A stretch of 40,326 nt of DNA. Source: an uncultured bacterium (GTDB lineage Bacteria; Patescibacteriota; Patescibacteriia; Patescibacteriales; UBA12465). Location of the stretch: the NCBI GenBank assembly GCA_937983635.1, contig CALJZR010000008.1, forward strand, positions 1 to 40,326, in the 5' to 3' direction. Made by a program: the position numbers and the translations under genes. The notes under the pieces are model-generated. The model made no database searches and was not told the origin of the DNA. It worked only from the letters and a program-made list of their open reading frames with translations. Positions 1 through 7,560 of this stretch are shown here, in pieces; position 1 is the stretch's first letter, and each line of letters starts with the position of its first letter.

Positions 1-91
1 GCAAAAGGATGGTAATAGTCACAATCGAAAGCCAGATATTGCGCACAATATCCTGTAAGCTGAATTTAATAATACGAAAAAAAGATAACAT
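1..91 (-). CDS. ftsX: Cell-division ABC transporter permease FtsX, N-terminal fragment (runs off the window)
   Basis: Only the first 30 codons are present, starting at the ATG complementary to 89-91 and leaving the window at position 1. The translation begins MLSFFRIIKFSLQDIVRNIW and continues into a hydrophobic stretch. This matches the short cytoplasmic N-terminus followed by the first membrane helix of FtsX. FtsX is the membrane partner of FtsE and in other bacteria transmits ATP hydrolysis to periplasmic wall hydrolases at the septum. It begins 8 bases after the ftsE stop, the usual ftsE-ftsX order, so the two are almost certainly co-transcribed. The call rests mainly on this context plus the N-terminal pattern, since the diagnostic extracellular loop is outside the window. 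Confidence 0.85.
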   Translation of the reverse strand, partial: MLSFFRIIKFSLQDIVRNIWLSIVTITILL

Positions 92-99
92 AAAATTAA

Positions 100-780
100 T
101 TAAAGCAGATATTTACCGTGAGCCTGATCGCTCACCACCGCCCCCTTATCCATTGTAATGACGCGACGATTGAGGCGATTAACAATCTCCTTATTATGCG
201 TGACTAAAATTACGGTTGTGCCAAATTTATTGATACGCAATAAAAGGTCAATAATTTCATCGGCGTTAATTGCATCTAAATTGCCGGTCGGTTCATCCGC
301 TAATAGAATTCGAGGCTGATGCACTAAAGCGCGAGCAATCGCCGCCCGTTGCTGTTCACCGCCTGACACCTCATGAGGATAGCGGCCATGCTTATCTTCC
401 AGTCCGACAATCTTAAGAACGCTGGGCACAATTTTTTTAATTTTTGCTTGGCTCGCTCCACAGACCTCTAAAGCAAAGGAGACATTTTCACGTAAAGTTT
501 TCTTGGGCAGTAATTTAAAGTCTTGAAAAATGACGCCAATCTGGCGGCGTAAATAAGGGACTTCGTGACGCCCGAGACGAGTAATATCCCAATCACCAAT
601 TACCACCTGGCCTTCATCCGCCCGCTCTTCGCCAATCAAAAGTTTCACTAAAGTTGTTTTGCCGGCGCCAGACTGCCCCACTACGGAAACAAATTCACCC
701 GCTTTAATATGAATATTAACGTCATTTAAAATCGGGCGATTGCGGGAGTAACTTTTCGAAACATGGAGCAAGGTAATCAT
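100..780 (-). CDS. ftsE: Cell-division ATP-binding protein FtsE
   Basis: This 226-residue ABC ATPase has the normal FtsE length. It shows a Walker A GQSGAGKTT at residues 35-43, a Q-loop region (FQDFKLLP), an ABC signature VSGGEQQR and a Walker B ILLADEPTGNLD, followed by the H-loop (LVTHNKE). FtsE pairs with FtsX in the inner membrane and couples ATP hydrolysis to septal peptidoglycan cleavage and divisome function. The signature begins with V rather than the common L, which is tolerated in the family. It is followed by ftsX and preceded closely by the wall-remodelling carboxypeptidase gene, consistent with a division/wall operon. No Shine-Dalgarno site is apparent before the ATG. Confidence 0.95.
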   Translation of the reverse strand: MITLLHVSKSYSRNRPILNDVNIHIKAGEFVSVVGQSGAGKTTLVKLLIGEERADEGQVVIGDWDITRLGRHEVPYLRRQIGVIFQDFKLLPKKTLRENVSFALEVCGASQAKIKKIVPSVLKIVGLEDKHGRYPHEVSGGEQQRAAIARALVHQPRILLADEPTGNLDAINADEIIDLLLRINKFGTTVILVTHNKEIVNRLNRRVITMDKGAVVSDQAHGKYLL

Positions 781-787
781 ATACTAA

Positions 788-2350
788 TTATTGAGCAAGC
801 TGTTTCAGGCCGTAACGGATGAGCTGCTCATTATCTTTAAAATTTTCATCTTTACTTTTAGCACCAAAATTAACAATGATTAAATTTCCGGAAGGGCTCT
901 CCACTCTCGTCATCAGACAATAGCCAGCCTCATCTAAATATCCGGTCTTGGAACCATTGATTTTATAGTTGCCGGAAAGAATAAGGCCGTTGGTATTACT
1001 TAAATTATGCTTAATTTTTTTATTAATGGTTGTAAAAGAATATTTAGCCGTTGTACTAATTTTTTTCAACAAAGGATTCTTATATAACTCTCTAGTTATT
1101 ATAGCATAATCAAGCGGAGAACTCACATTTTCTGGAGATAGCCCCGTGGGCTCGATAAAATTTGTATGTTGAGCTCCCCAAGCTTTTACCGTTTCATTCA
1201 TCTTCTGAATAAAATCAGGACGGCTGAGACCGCTTACTCTCACCAAAGTTTCCACGGCATTATTAGCCGATCCCACCAAGGCCGCATATAATAAATTTTC
1301 GATTGTCATCGTTTCCCCCTCGACTACGCGCAAACGCGCTGATTCCCAGGGCTTACAGTATTGATAATTATAATTTTCATCTTTAACGGAATAGGCAACT
1401 TCTTCACTTAGAGTTGGCTTGGTTTCTAAAAATACTTGAGCGGCAATCAACTTAGTTAAACTCGCCAGAGGGGCGGTGGTGCTGGCATTTTTATTAAAAA
1501 GAATACTGCCGTCTTTTTCTGAAAAAATAACAGCTGAGCGAGATGATAGAGAAGGAAGCGAGCCTGAAGGATTAATCTTTTCCTGATCGGAAATAGAAAT
1601 TAGCTTCTGAGTCTCAATCTTCACCTTAATTAAACCGGACTTGGTCGAAGCAATCTTCGCAAATGCCACTGCATCAAGATCGACTACGCGGTCAGGATGA
1701 AGCTTGCGGTCCGGCCCATAGTCGTTAACAACCACCGTCACGGCCTTGCCATTCTCTAAATTTGTTACCCTTAAAATCGTACCGGCCTTAAAATCAGGGG
1801 AAGCGGCAAACAAACCGCCTTTGTGGCGATACCAGCTAGCCTGACCAACGGTTAAAATCTGATCATTATACAAAACCGCCACCCGGGCATAGGGCAGATG
1901 GATATCGGCCTTCACCACTTTCTTAACGGGATCATCGGTCGACGGCAAAGCCCGCCATTTTTTCTGGCCGCTATCGTAGAAAAAAATCTGTTTGTAATAA
2001 TTATTGCTAGCGCTATAAGCAATCTCTAAATGCAAAGGCTGGACGCGGTCATAAGAGGCCCCCTTATCGCTAAAATCAAACTGATAAACCGGGCTTAAGG
2101 GTTCATAATTCCAGGGCCATTCAAAAGTAGAGCCAAGATTATCTAATTTAATAGACGTTTTTGCCTTTAAAGCCTTAGCCGGGGCAATAATTTTGAAAGA
2201 TTCCAAAACTGCGCTCTGATCGACTCCGCTCACCCACTGTGTTGAAATAGAAGAATTAGCATCAACACTTTGGCCCAACGCCGGTAAAAATGGCCAAGAA
2301 AAATTCAAGACAGCCGCTAATATTAAAAGTAAAGAAATTTTTTTCAACAT
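788..2350 (-). CDS. Secreted RlpA-like double-psi beta-barrel / D-alanyl-D-alanine carboxypeptidase fusion
   Basis: A 520-residue exported protein. Residues 1-27 form a signal peptide (MLKKISLLLILAAVLNF...). Residues about 30-165 are a domain I do not recognise. Residues about 168-248 resemble an RlpA double-psi beta-barrel (VGQASWYRHKGG, then VVNDYGP and the DRVVDLDAVAFAKI pattern). Residues about 270-510 are an S11-type penicillin-binding protein with all three motifs: SLTK (Ser297, Lys300), SAN (361-363) and KTG (468-470). The S11 part should trim D-Ala from peptidoglycan stem peptides outside the membrane. RlpA domains act on or bind glycan strands. I chose the ATG at 2348-2350 because it begins the signal peptide. 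A longer frame from 2443 would overlap the divergent tRNA-Gly gene and add a non-signal sequence. The gene sits just upstream of ftsEX. Confidence 0.88.
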   Translation of the reverse strand: MLKKISLLLILAAVLNFSWPFLPALGQSVDANSSISTQWVSGVDQSAVLESFKIIAPAKALKAKTSIKLDNLGSTFEWPWNYEPLSPVYQFDFSDKGASYDRVQPLHLEIAYSASNNYYKQIFFYDSGQKKWRALPSTDDPVKKVVKADIHLPYARVAVLYNDQILTVGQASWYRHKGGLFAASPDFKAGTILRVTNLENGKAVTVVVNDYGPDRKLHPDRVVDLDAVAFAKIASTKSGLIKVKIETQKLISISDQEKINPSGSLPSLSSRSAVIFSEKDGSILFNKNASTTAPLASLTKLIAAQVFLETKPTLSEEVAYSVKDENYNYQYCKPWESARLRVVEGETMTIENLLYAALVGSANNAVETLVRVSGLSRPDFIQKMNETVKAWGAQHTNFIEPTGLSPENVSSPLDYAIITRELYKNPLLKKISTTAKYSFTTINKKIKHNLSNTNGLILSGNYKINGSKTGYLDEAGYCLMTRVESPSGNLIIVNFGAKSKDENFKDNEQLIRYGLKQLAQ

Positions 2351-2364
2351 AAAAGATTGATTAA

Positions 2365-2394
2365 TTGACGAACAGCGCCCCTTCTGCTTATAAT
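2365..2394 (+). promoter_or_regulatory. Sigma-70-type promoter for the tRNA pair
   Basis: TTGACG (2365-2370) and TATAAT (2389-2394) are separated by 18 bases. This predicts transcription start near 2401, five bases before tRNA-Gly. It is the best promoter match on the plus strand here and should drive both tRNAs. It overlaps the 5' leader of the divergent carboxypeptidase gene. Confidence 0.8.
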
Positions 2395-2405
2395 ATGGAA
2401 GATAC

Positions 2406-2477
2406 GCGGGTGTCGTATAATGGTCATTATGCAAGCTTCCCAAGCTTGAGACGGCGGTCCGATTCCGCTCACCCGCT
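2406..2477 (+). tRNA. tRNA-Gly (anticodon CCC)
   Basis: The cloverleaf folds with acceptor GCGGGTG (2406-2412) pairing CACCCGC (2470-2476). The anticodon stem is CAAGC/GCTTG around the loop TTCCCAA (2437-2443), giving anticodon CCC. A 4-base variable region and T stem GGCGG/CCGCT follow. The sequence closely follows bacterial tRNA-Gly. Two oddities: the T loop reads TCCGATT, so position 55 is C instead of the nearly universal U, and the bases after discriminator T2477 are CCC, so the terminal CCA is not encoded and would need CCA-adding enzyme. The GG of the D loop is intact, so it can still be a working elongator tRNA. Confidence 0.9.
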
Positions 2478-2486
2478 CCCCTATAA

Positions 2487-2562
2487 GCCGAGATAGCTCA
2501 ACTGGTAGAGCAACGGTATCGTAAACCGTAGGTTGTGGGTTCAAGTCCCATTCTCGGCTCCA
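2487..2562 (+). tRNA. tRNA-Thr (anticodon CGT)
   Basis: Acceptor GCCGAGA (2487-2493) pairs with TCTCGGC (2552-2558). The D arm GCTC...GAGC, the anticodon stem ACGGT/ACCGT around ATCGTAA, and a canonical T loop TTCAAGT are all present. The anticodon is CGT, reading ACG threonine codons. Unlike its neighbour it encodes the 3' CCA (2560-2562). It follows tRNA-Gly by nine bases and shares its promoter and the terminator downstream. Confidence 0.95.
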
Positions 2563-2567
2563 ACTAT

Positions 2568-2601
2568 TAACAAAACCGGCTCTAGCGCCGGCTTTTTGTT
2601 A
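2568..2601. terminator. Bidirectional intrinsic terminator between the tRNAs and ftsB
   Basis: The arms TAACAAAACCGGC (2568-2580) and GCCGGCTTTTTGTTA (2587-2601) pair around the loop TCTAGC. There is a T-run on the plus side and an A-run that becomes T on the minus side. It sits between the convergent tRNA operon and the ftsB-like gene and can end both transcripts. Confidence 0.85.
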
Positions 2602-2626
2602 GGCCGCCGCCGATAATTTAATAACC

Positions 2627-3049
2627 CTAATTAACAAAATATTGCCACCATTTCTGCCAATTAGGCAAAGAGGCGGGTCTGGCAGCTTCAACCATCACCG
2701 TACCAAAAGCGTCGCCCTGAATAACGGCCACTGTCTCTCCGGGCTTTTTCATACCCATATTCAAGCGTGCCTGTTCTTCTAAAGATTGATCTGACTGTAA
2801 ATAATCAACCATTTCCTTTAAATCCCTATTCTTTGCTTCAAATTCCGCAATTTCTTGCTGAATATCGGCGATTTCTTTTTCAACAATTCGTTTCCGATTA
2901 TAATTCTTTGCTAAAGGCACGAGAATTAAGAGTAAAAAAACTAAAGCAATAATGGCAAAAACCTTTTTATTTGCTAACCAAGAAGCAAAAAAACCGGACT
3001 CTGGCCGATGTTGTTGCTTAAAATTAGAAATTGTTTTAGGTTTAGGCAT
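2627..3049 (-). CDS. Septum formation initiator FtsB/DivIC family protein
   Basis: A 140-residue bitopic membrane protein. A basic cytoplasmic N-terminus of about 28 residues precedes one membrane helix (about 30-47). A coiled coil follows from about 50 to 92 (repeated Glu/Lys/Ile heptads, IADIQQEIAEFEAKNRDLK), then the family-typical LxxxARxxxGMxKPGE-like segment (LEEQARLNMGMKKPGE). FtsB/DivIC forms a complex with FtsL and FtsQ/DivIB that links early and late division proteins. It lies directly downstream of the GT2 glycosyltransferase on the same strand and ends at the bidirectional terminator. Whether FtsB or DivIC is the better name cannot be told from sequence alone. Confidence 0.88.
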   Translation of the reverse strand: MPKPKTISNFKQQHRPESGFFASWLANKKVFAIIALVFLLLILVPLAKNYNRKRIVEKEIADIQQEIAEFEAKNRDLKEMVDYLQSDQSLEEQARLNMGMKKPGETVAVIQGDAFGTVMVEAARPASLPNWQKWWQYFVN

Positions 3050-3122
3050 AATTAATATTTTCTCAGAAAATACCTTTTTCTATAATAGCAAAATCATGAA
3101 GAAATAGACAGCGCCAATAAGC

Positions 3123-4703
3123 TCAGGAACGAGACTTAGGCGTCACCCAAAAGCCCATATATTTACCGCGCAATAAACGCCATTGAGCATCCAGGCAAGG
3201 TACTGAGCCGAAAAAAATAATGGTGGCCGGCACAAAAATCCACTCTACCACCATACGAATATTTTTAAAGATTGAATATTTAGCTGGTCTCTTCGGTAGC
3301 AGCAGCGTAGAAATAACAGCCGATAAAACTAAACCAATCATCGCGATATTCATCAAGGTCTGAGTAATGGCAGGCAGATTACCAGATAGGACGGTGGTGT
3401 TAAAACGCTCTCCCCCCAATAACATCGGCATCCAACCAATAACGGCAATTATTAAAGCATTAGTCGCCCAAGAATGAAAACCATAGATCTGTGTAAAAAT
3501 ATGACTTAATAATTTACCGCGATCAATATCACGCCAGCTTTTAATAGTATTAAAAATCAAATAAGGGACATTCTCAGCTCCCCAAGCCCAGCGGCGCTGT
3601 TGTTTATATAAACTTTTAGCAGTCTGCCAAAAATTACGGTCAAAAGTAATGTCCATCGATACCGGAAAATATAAAGGCTCCACCCGATATTCTCCTTTAT
3701 AATAAAGCAAGCAGTTCCAAAAAATACGGGAATCTTCACTAACCATGTTAGTTGACCAAAAACCAATATCAATTAGGGCGCGCAAGGTCATCGAATGAGA
3801 AGAATAAGTAACAAGCTGCTCTTCCCGAATTTGCATCATCATCTGCCAAAAGGTATTAGACGAAGCGGCCACCCGTGAGAAAAAAGGAGCTTCCCAAAGA
3901 TTGTTATGATAGACGGGAATAGGCTGGTAGCTAGCCCGATAAGGAGCGGAAACGGTTAAAAATTTATAAGCTAAAGCGGAGAAGTAGCCAGGACGAACCA
4001 TGGTATCAATATCAAAAACACTCACCAAGATATTATCATAATTAAATTTTTGAGGATCTAAGAAATCTCTCAAAATCTGCTTAGTCGCCCAAGATTGGTT
4101 GGCGCCCTTGCCCTTAAGTTCGCCAGCGATACCATCAGGATGATAAGTAATGGCTAAATGGTAGAAGCGACCCTGAAATCTTTTTTGAATAGACTCTGCC
4201 CGCTGACGCGCCAAATCACCCGCTCTCTCCTCCATGCCCAATACAACAATCATTTGGTTTGGCGAGAATCCATCATGTAAAAGAGAATCTAAAGCGCTAG
4301 CAATAATTTCTTCGCTCTCATTATAAGTTGGCAAAATAATTAATTGCCACAAATCTTGTACCCGCTTCCCTTGCCTTGCTAGGCAGTCGGCAGCAATGTG
4401 TTTATCCGCAAAGTCCCCTTTATCTAAAGCTTCGCAACGATTGTGCCAATCAATCGCCGCATTTTTCTTCAGTTTACGGTAAGCCGCCACCAGATACAAG
4501 GCTAGATAAATAACTAGCAAAAGCCAATAGACATCAAAAGCGATAATGAAAAAAGCCACCCAAACCGGCTGGAAATAAGAAAGCAACAAAAGGATAATCA
4601 GGGTAGCGAAAGAAAGGGCTCCGGGCAGTATTTCAAAAAAACGGTAGAGACGGCGGTCTCGACCTTGTAAATCAGTAGCTCTGCCTACTTTGAGATAATT
4701 CAT
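3123..4703 (-). CDS. Membrane-embedded GT2 family glycosyltransferase (processive-synthase type)
   Basis: A 526-residue protein. Two membrane helices lie near residues 27-75, a cytoplasmic catalytic domain spans about 118-400, and further membrane helices lie at the C-terminus. The GT-A catalytic signature is complete: LPTYNES (124-130), DID (231-233), ED (323-324) and QQRRW (368-372). The QxxRW motif is typical of processive or lipid-linked synthases such as the cellulose/hyaluronan synthase clan. It probably builds a cell-surface polysaccharide or glycolipid from a nucleotide sugar; the substrate cannot be inferred. It ends in TGA, showing that TGA is a stop here. The preceding exonuclease gene stops two bases upstream of its ATG, so the two are co-transcribed. 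Confidence 0.9.
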   Translation of the reverse strand: MNYLKVGRATDLQGRDRRLYRFFEILPGALSFATLIILLLLSYFQPVWVAFFIIAFDVYWLLLVIYLALYLVAAYRKLKKNAAIDWHNRCEALDKGDFADKHIAADCLARQGKRVQDLWQLIILPTYNESEEIIASALDSLLHDGFSPNQMIVVLGMEERAGDLARQRAESIQKRFQGRFYHLAITYHPDGIAGELKGKGANQSWATKQILRDFLDPQKFNYDNILVSVFDIDTMVRPGYFSALAYKFLTVSAPYRASYQPIPVYHNNLWEAPFFSRVAASSNTFWQMMMQIREEQLVTYSSHSMTLRALIDIGFWSTNMVSEDSRIFWNCLLYYKGEYRVEPLYFPVSMDITFDRNFWQTAKSLYKQQRRWAWGAENVPYLIFNTIKSWRDIDRGKLLSHIFTQIYGFHSWATNALIIAVIGWMPMLLGGERFNTTVLSGNLPAITQTLMNIAMIGLVLSAVISTLLLPKRPAKYSIFKNIRMVVEWIFVPATIIFFGSVPCLDAQWRLLRGKYMGFWVTPKSRS

Positions 4704-4705
4704 AA

Positions 4706-5281
4706 TTAAATATTAAAACCGCGGCGGCGAATTTCAAAAAAACAGCGGGCGCAAGCCAAAACATCAACCATTGCGTTATGAGCTTCCGCAAAATCAATAC
4801 CAAATAAATGCCGATGTAGCTCCGCTAAGTTAGGCCATTTGTAGCCCCCGCGGCCATTGCTAATCCGGCAAATATCGGCGCCCGCCTTCATGGTACATAT
4901 TTTCTTAGCTGATTCTAATTCATTAGGCGTCTGATTACGATAAAATTCCGAACCAATAATCTTATCATCAAAATCAATATTGTGTCCGACTAAAGCTTCG
5001 GCCCGAGCAATATGTTCAGCAAACTCTATTAAAACCTCGCGTAAATCATGCCCTTCAGCAACTGCCTGCTCATGACTGATGCGGTGGATTTTAGTAGCTT
5101 CAGCGGGGATAACAAAACCTTCTGGCTTAATGATATAGTCATAGCGGTCCCAAGCCTGGCCATCTTTATCAAACCAAGCCCAAGACAACTGGACCAAGCG
5201 CGGCCAATTATCGATATCGCTGATAGGCGCCCGGTAACTCTTGGGCAAACCTGTTGTTTCTGTGTCAAAAACTAAATACAT
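4706..5281 (-). CDS. DEDDh 3'-5' exonuclease (DnaQ/RNase T-like)
   Basis: A 191-residue single-domain exonuclease. The acidic two-metal site is complete: D6 and E8 in FDTETTG, D103 in HNIDFDD, and H168/D173 in HNAMVDVLAC, giving the DEDDh signature. Family members remove nucleotides from 3' ends during proofreading, repair or RNA maturation. The protein is too short to carry a polymerase and has no UvrC- or BRCT-like extension, so the exact role is open: epsilon-like proofreading, or a generic exonuclease. The gene sits two bases before the GT2 gene and seven bases after the VirD4-like ATPase gene, all on the same strand. This is probably operon packing rather than functional linkage. Confidence 0.9.
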   Translation of the reverse strand: MYLVFDTETTGLPKSYRAPISDIDNWPRLVQLSWAWFDKDGQAWDRYDYIIKPEGFVIPAEATKIHRISHEQAVAEGHDLREVLIEFAEHIARAEALVGHNIDFDDKIIGSEFYRNQTPNELESAKKICTMKAGADICRISNGRGGYKWPNLAELHRHLFGIDFAEAHNAMVDVLACARCFFEIRRRGFNI

Positions 5282-5287
5282 AAAATA

Positions 5288-7225
5288 TTATACTTGTCGG
5301 GAAAAATCAATAACTTCATCTTCAGACATTTCTTGCTCCTGCTCTACTGACGCCACTCTGGGCGCGGAATTTTTAGGAGCCGAAAATTTCTCCGGACGAC
5401 CACGAAAATCTACCGGCTGGGCTTGATTAAGGTTAGACAAAGAAATACTGGGACCAGCGGCAAACTTTTGAATCTCTTCAGCTTTTGCTTGCTTTCTAAT
5501 TTCAATTTCAGTTTTCTTTTCTTGTCTTTTAGCCGCCAAACAGTCTTTACAGAATACCGGGCGAATGCCGTCAGGAATGAAAACCGTACTGGTTTGCACG
5601 CCACAACCAGAACAGATGGCAGGATAAGAAGGTTTTTCCGTGGTGGCACGAGGAGCGGGGCTACGGGCTGGCTGAGGACGGGGCATTGCCGCCGGCTTCG
5701 GTGCCGCTGGCACTGATTGCACGGGAGCACTAGCGGCTTTGGGAACATTAACCACGGCGACTGGGGAAACGTTAATATTTTCTACGGGTGTATTCACGGG
5801 TGGCTGTTCACTTAAAGCTTGGGCTTGGTTTGGAGATAAAGGACTGACCGCACTTAAAAAAGGATTAACCGGAACTGCCACTGAGGAGCGAGAAGTGCCC
5901 GCAGGAGCCACGTAGGCGGGACGGACAGAGGCATCAGGAGCATCATCAGAAGCTTCATGCCAGCGCAAAATCTTCTCCTCCACCTCCAAACGGTTAGTGG
6001 CATATTTCTCACGGGAATAAGCAATTACTTGGTCAACATTATTAGTCTTTTCTTCATCGGTTAAAGGAGGCAACCCTTTAGCTGAAAACGGCGAAGAGGC
6101 GACACCGTCAATCATTAACTTAAGATACATTTCATACTTAGGCAAATTAACCAAATCTTCCTCGGTAAACACAGGGGCAAATTCTTTAGCTAACTCCTCG
6201 GCATCAGTTGCCCCTACCCGGAAAGAAACCATCGTGCCGACATTACCAAAGACTGCCGGTTTTACCTTTTCGCTCAACTGTTCAATATATTGATGGGCTA
6301 AAATTAAATTTAAGTGATATTTTCTGGCTTCAGACAAAATGTTGGCAAAACTATCGGTAGAAAAATTCTGAAACTCATCAATATAAAGATAAAAATCTTT
6401 GCGTTCTTTCTCAGGCATGTCCACCCGACTCATTGCCGCTAATTGAATTTTAGTAATCATCATCGCGCCCAACAAAGCCGAATTATCTTCACCGATGCGC
6501 CCTTTACTCAAATTCATGATTAGAATCTTGCCCTCATCCATTATTTCCCGGATATTAATAGAAGATTTAACCTGGCCAATAATATTACGCATTAAAGAGC
6601 TGGACAAAAATTGTCCAACTTTATTTTGAATAGGCGAAACTGCCTCGGAAGCGAACTTATCGGCATAAGAAGCAAATTCTTTTTCCCAAAAAGCCTTCAC
6701 AACCGGATCCTTGATGTTGGCGACCACGCGCTTGCGATAAGACTTATCAGAAAGCATGCGCACCACTCCCAAAAGCGTCGAGCCAGGAAAATCTAAAATC
6801 GCTAAGATGGCATTACGCAAAATATATTCCAAACGAGGTCCCCAAGAATCAGCCCATAACTTCTGAAAGACGCCCAGCAAACCCGAGGCGACGAGATGAC
6901 GCAAATGGGGCTCGACTTGTTCCAAAACATTAAAAGCAATCGGATAATCCATGTCCGACGGATTGAAATAAACCACATCCTTGACCCGTTCCGGCGGAAT
7001 AAATTCAATAATTTTTTCCGCTAAATCGCCATGGGGATCAACCACCGCCAAACCGTGACCAGCGCGAATATCGCCGACAATCATGTTTTCCTGGATAGTG
7101 GATTTACCCATACCAGTTTTTCCAATCAAATACATATGCCGACGCCGATCGTCAGTTTTAATTCCGAACTTCTTAAATTGATTGCGAAAAGTAGTTTGCG
7201 CAAAAACTGCAATTTCGTCCTTCAT
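5288..7225 (-). CDS. VirD4/TraG-HerA-like ATPase with C-terminal CxxC-x17-CxxC zinc module
   Basis: A 645-residue protein with an FtsK/HerA-type motor at about residues 25-400. Walker A is GKTGMGKST (35-43), Walker B is FYLYIDEF (278-285), and AHQY (310-313) is a sensor-like segment as in conjugative coupling proteins. No N-terminal membrane anchor is present. Residues about 410-535 form a Pro/Ala/Val-rich, low-complexity linker. A zinc-ribbon candidate follows with cysteines 538, 541, 559 and 562, exactly a CxxC-x17-CxxC spacing, then a charged helix. Members of this ATPase group pump or thread DNA or protein at membranes. The small membrane protein encoded just upstream could supply the anchor (inference). 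No other type IV secretion ATPase or channel gene is in the window, so transport function is unproven. Confidence 0.85.
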   Translation of the reverse strand: MKDEIAVFAQTTFRNQFKKFGIKTDDRRRHMYLIGKTGMGKSTIQENMIVGDIRAGHGLAVVDPHGDLAEKIIEFIPPERVKDVVYFNPSDMDYPIAFNVLEQVEPHLRHLVASGLLGVFQKLWADSWGPRLEYILRNAILAILDFPGSTLLGVVRMLSDKSYRKRVVANIKDPVVKAFWEKEFASYADKFASEAVSPIQNKVGQFLSSSLMRNIIGQVKSSINIREIMDEGKILIMNLSKGRIGEDNSALLGAMMITKIQLAAMSRVDMPEKERKDFYLYIDEFQNFSTDSFANILSEARKYHLNLILAHQYIEQLSEKVKPAVFGNVGTMVSFRVGATDAEELAKEFAPVFTEEDLVNLPKYEMYLKLMIDGVASSPFSAKGLPPLTDEEKTNNVDQVIAYSREKYATNRLEVEEKILRWHEASDDAPDASVRPAYVAPAGTSRSSVAVPVNPFLSAVSPLSPNQAQALSEQPPVNTPVENINVSPVAVVNVPKAASAPVQSVPAAPKPAAMPRPQPARSPAPRATTEKPSYPAICSGCGVQTSTVFIPDGIRPVFCKDCLAAKRQEKKTEIEIRKQAKAEEIQKFAAGPSISLSNLNQAQPVDFRGRPEKFSAPKNSAPRVASVEQEQEMSEDEVIDFSRQV

Positions 7226-7262
7226 AAATTGTATATAAAAATATGAGGCTAATCTTTAATTA

Positions 7263-7556
7263 TTATAAGCCAGCACCACCAGCCATCAACTGTATCATTT
7301 GTTGATAATAATCACGTAAAAGCGGAGGTAGGTAAATAACTCCAATAATCAGAGGAATAAGTAATAGTAAAAATTTAAGCCAGCCAAAAACTCTTTGCCA
7401 AGCGACATAGCTATTAATATGACGCACCATCGCATGAATCTCCTTGGTCATTTCCAAATTAGCCCGCAATAAAGCCGCTAAATCATCAGGAACCTTGGCC
7501 TTGGTATCTTCTATTTTTTTCTGCTCACTGCTAACAGTTTCTGCAATATTATCCAT
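7263..7556 (-). CDS. Small membrane protein of unknown function
   Basis: A 97-residue protein that I do not recognise as a named family. Residues 1-55 are soluble and predicted helical/coiled (MDNIAETVSSEQKKIEDTK..., LLRANLEMTKEIHAMV). Residues about 62-85 form a strongly hydrophobic helix (FLLLLIPLIIGVIYLPPLL), and a short tail ends in Gly-Ala-Gly-Leu. I place the start at the ATG complementary to 7554-7556. It avoids overlap with nrdG, which stops at 7561, and drops an 18-residue extension that is only nrdG read in another frame. It lies 37 bases before the VirD4-like ATPase gene and could be its membrane partner. Confidence 0.75.
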   Translation of the reverse strand: MDNIAETVSSEQKKIEDTKAKVPDDLAALLRANLEMTKEIHAMVRHINSYVAWQRVFGWLKFLLLLIPLIIGVIYLPPLLRDYYQQMIQLMAGGAGL

Positions 7557-7560
7557 ATTA

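Noticed and set aside
2351..2443. Longer start of the carboxypeptidase gene, adding 31 residues
   Set aside because: It would overlap the divergent tRNA-Gly and its promoter and places a non-hydrophobic sequence before a clear signal peptide.
2344..2544. A 66-codon minus-strand frame through the tRNA pair
   Set aside because: It is the complement of two well-folded tRNA genes and has no protein-like features.
3123..3125. TGA reassigned to glycine as in Gracilibacteria/Absconditabacteria
   Set aside because: TGA ends the GT2 gene and hisS at the expected family lengths, so it works as a stop.
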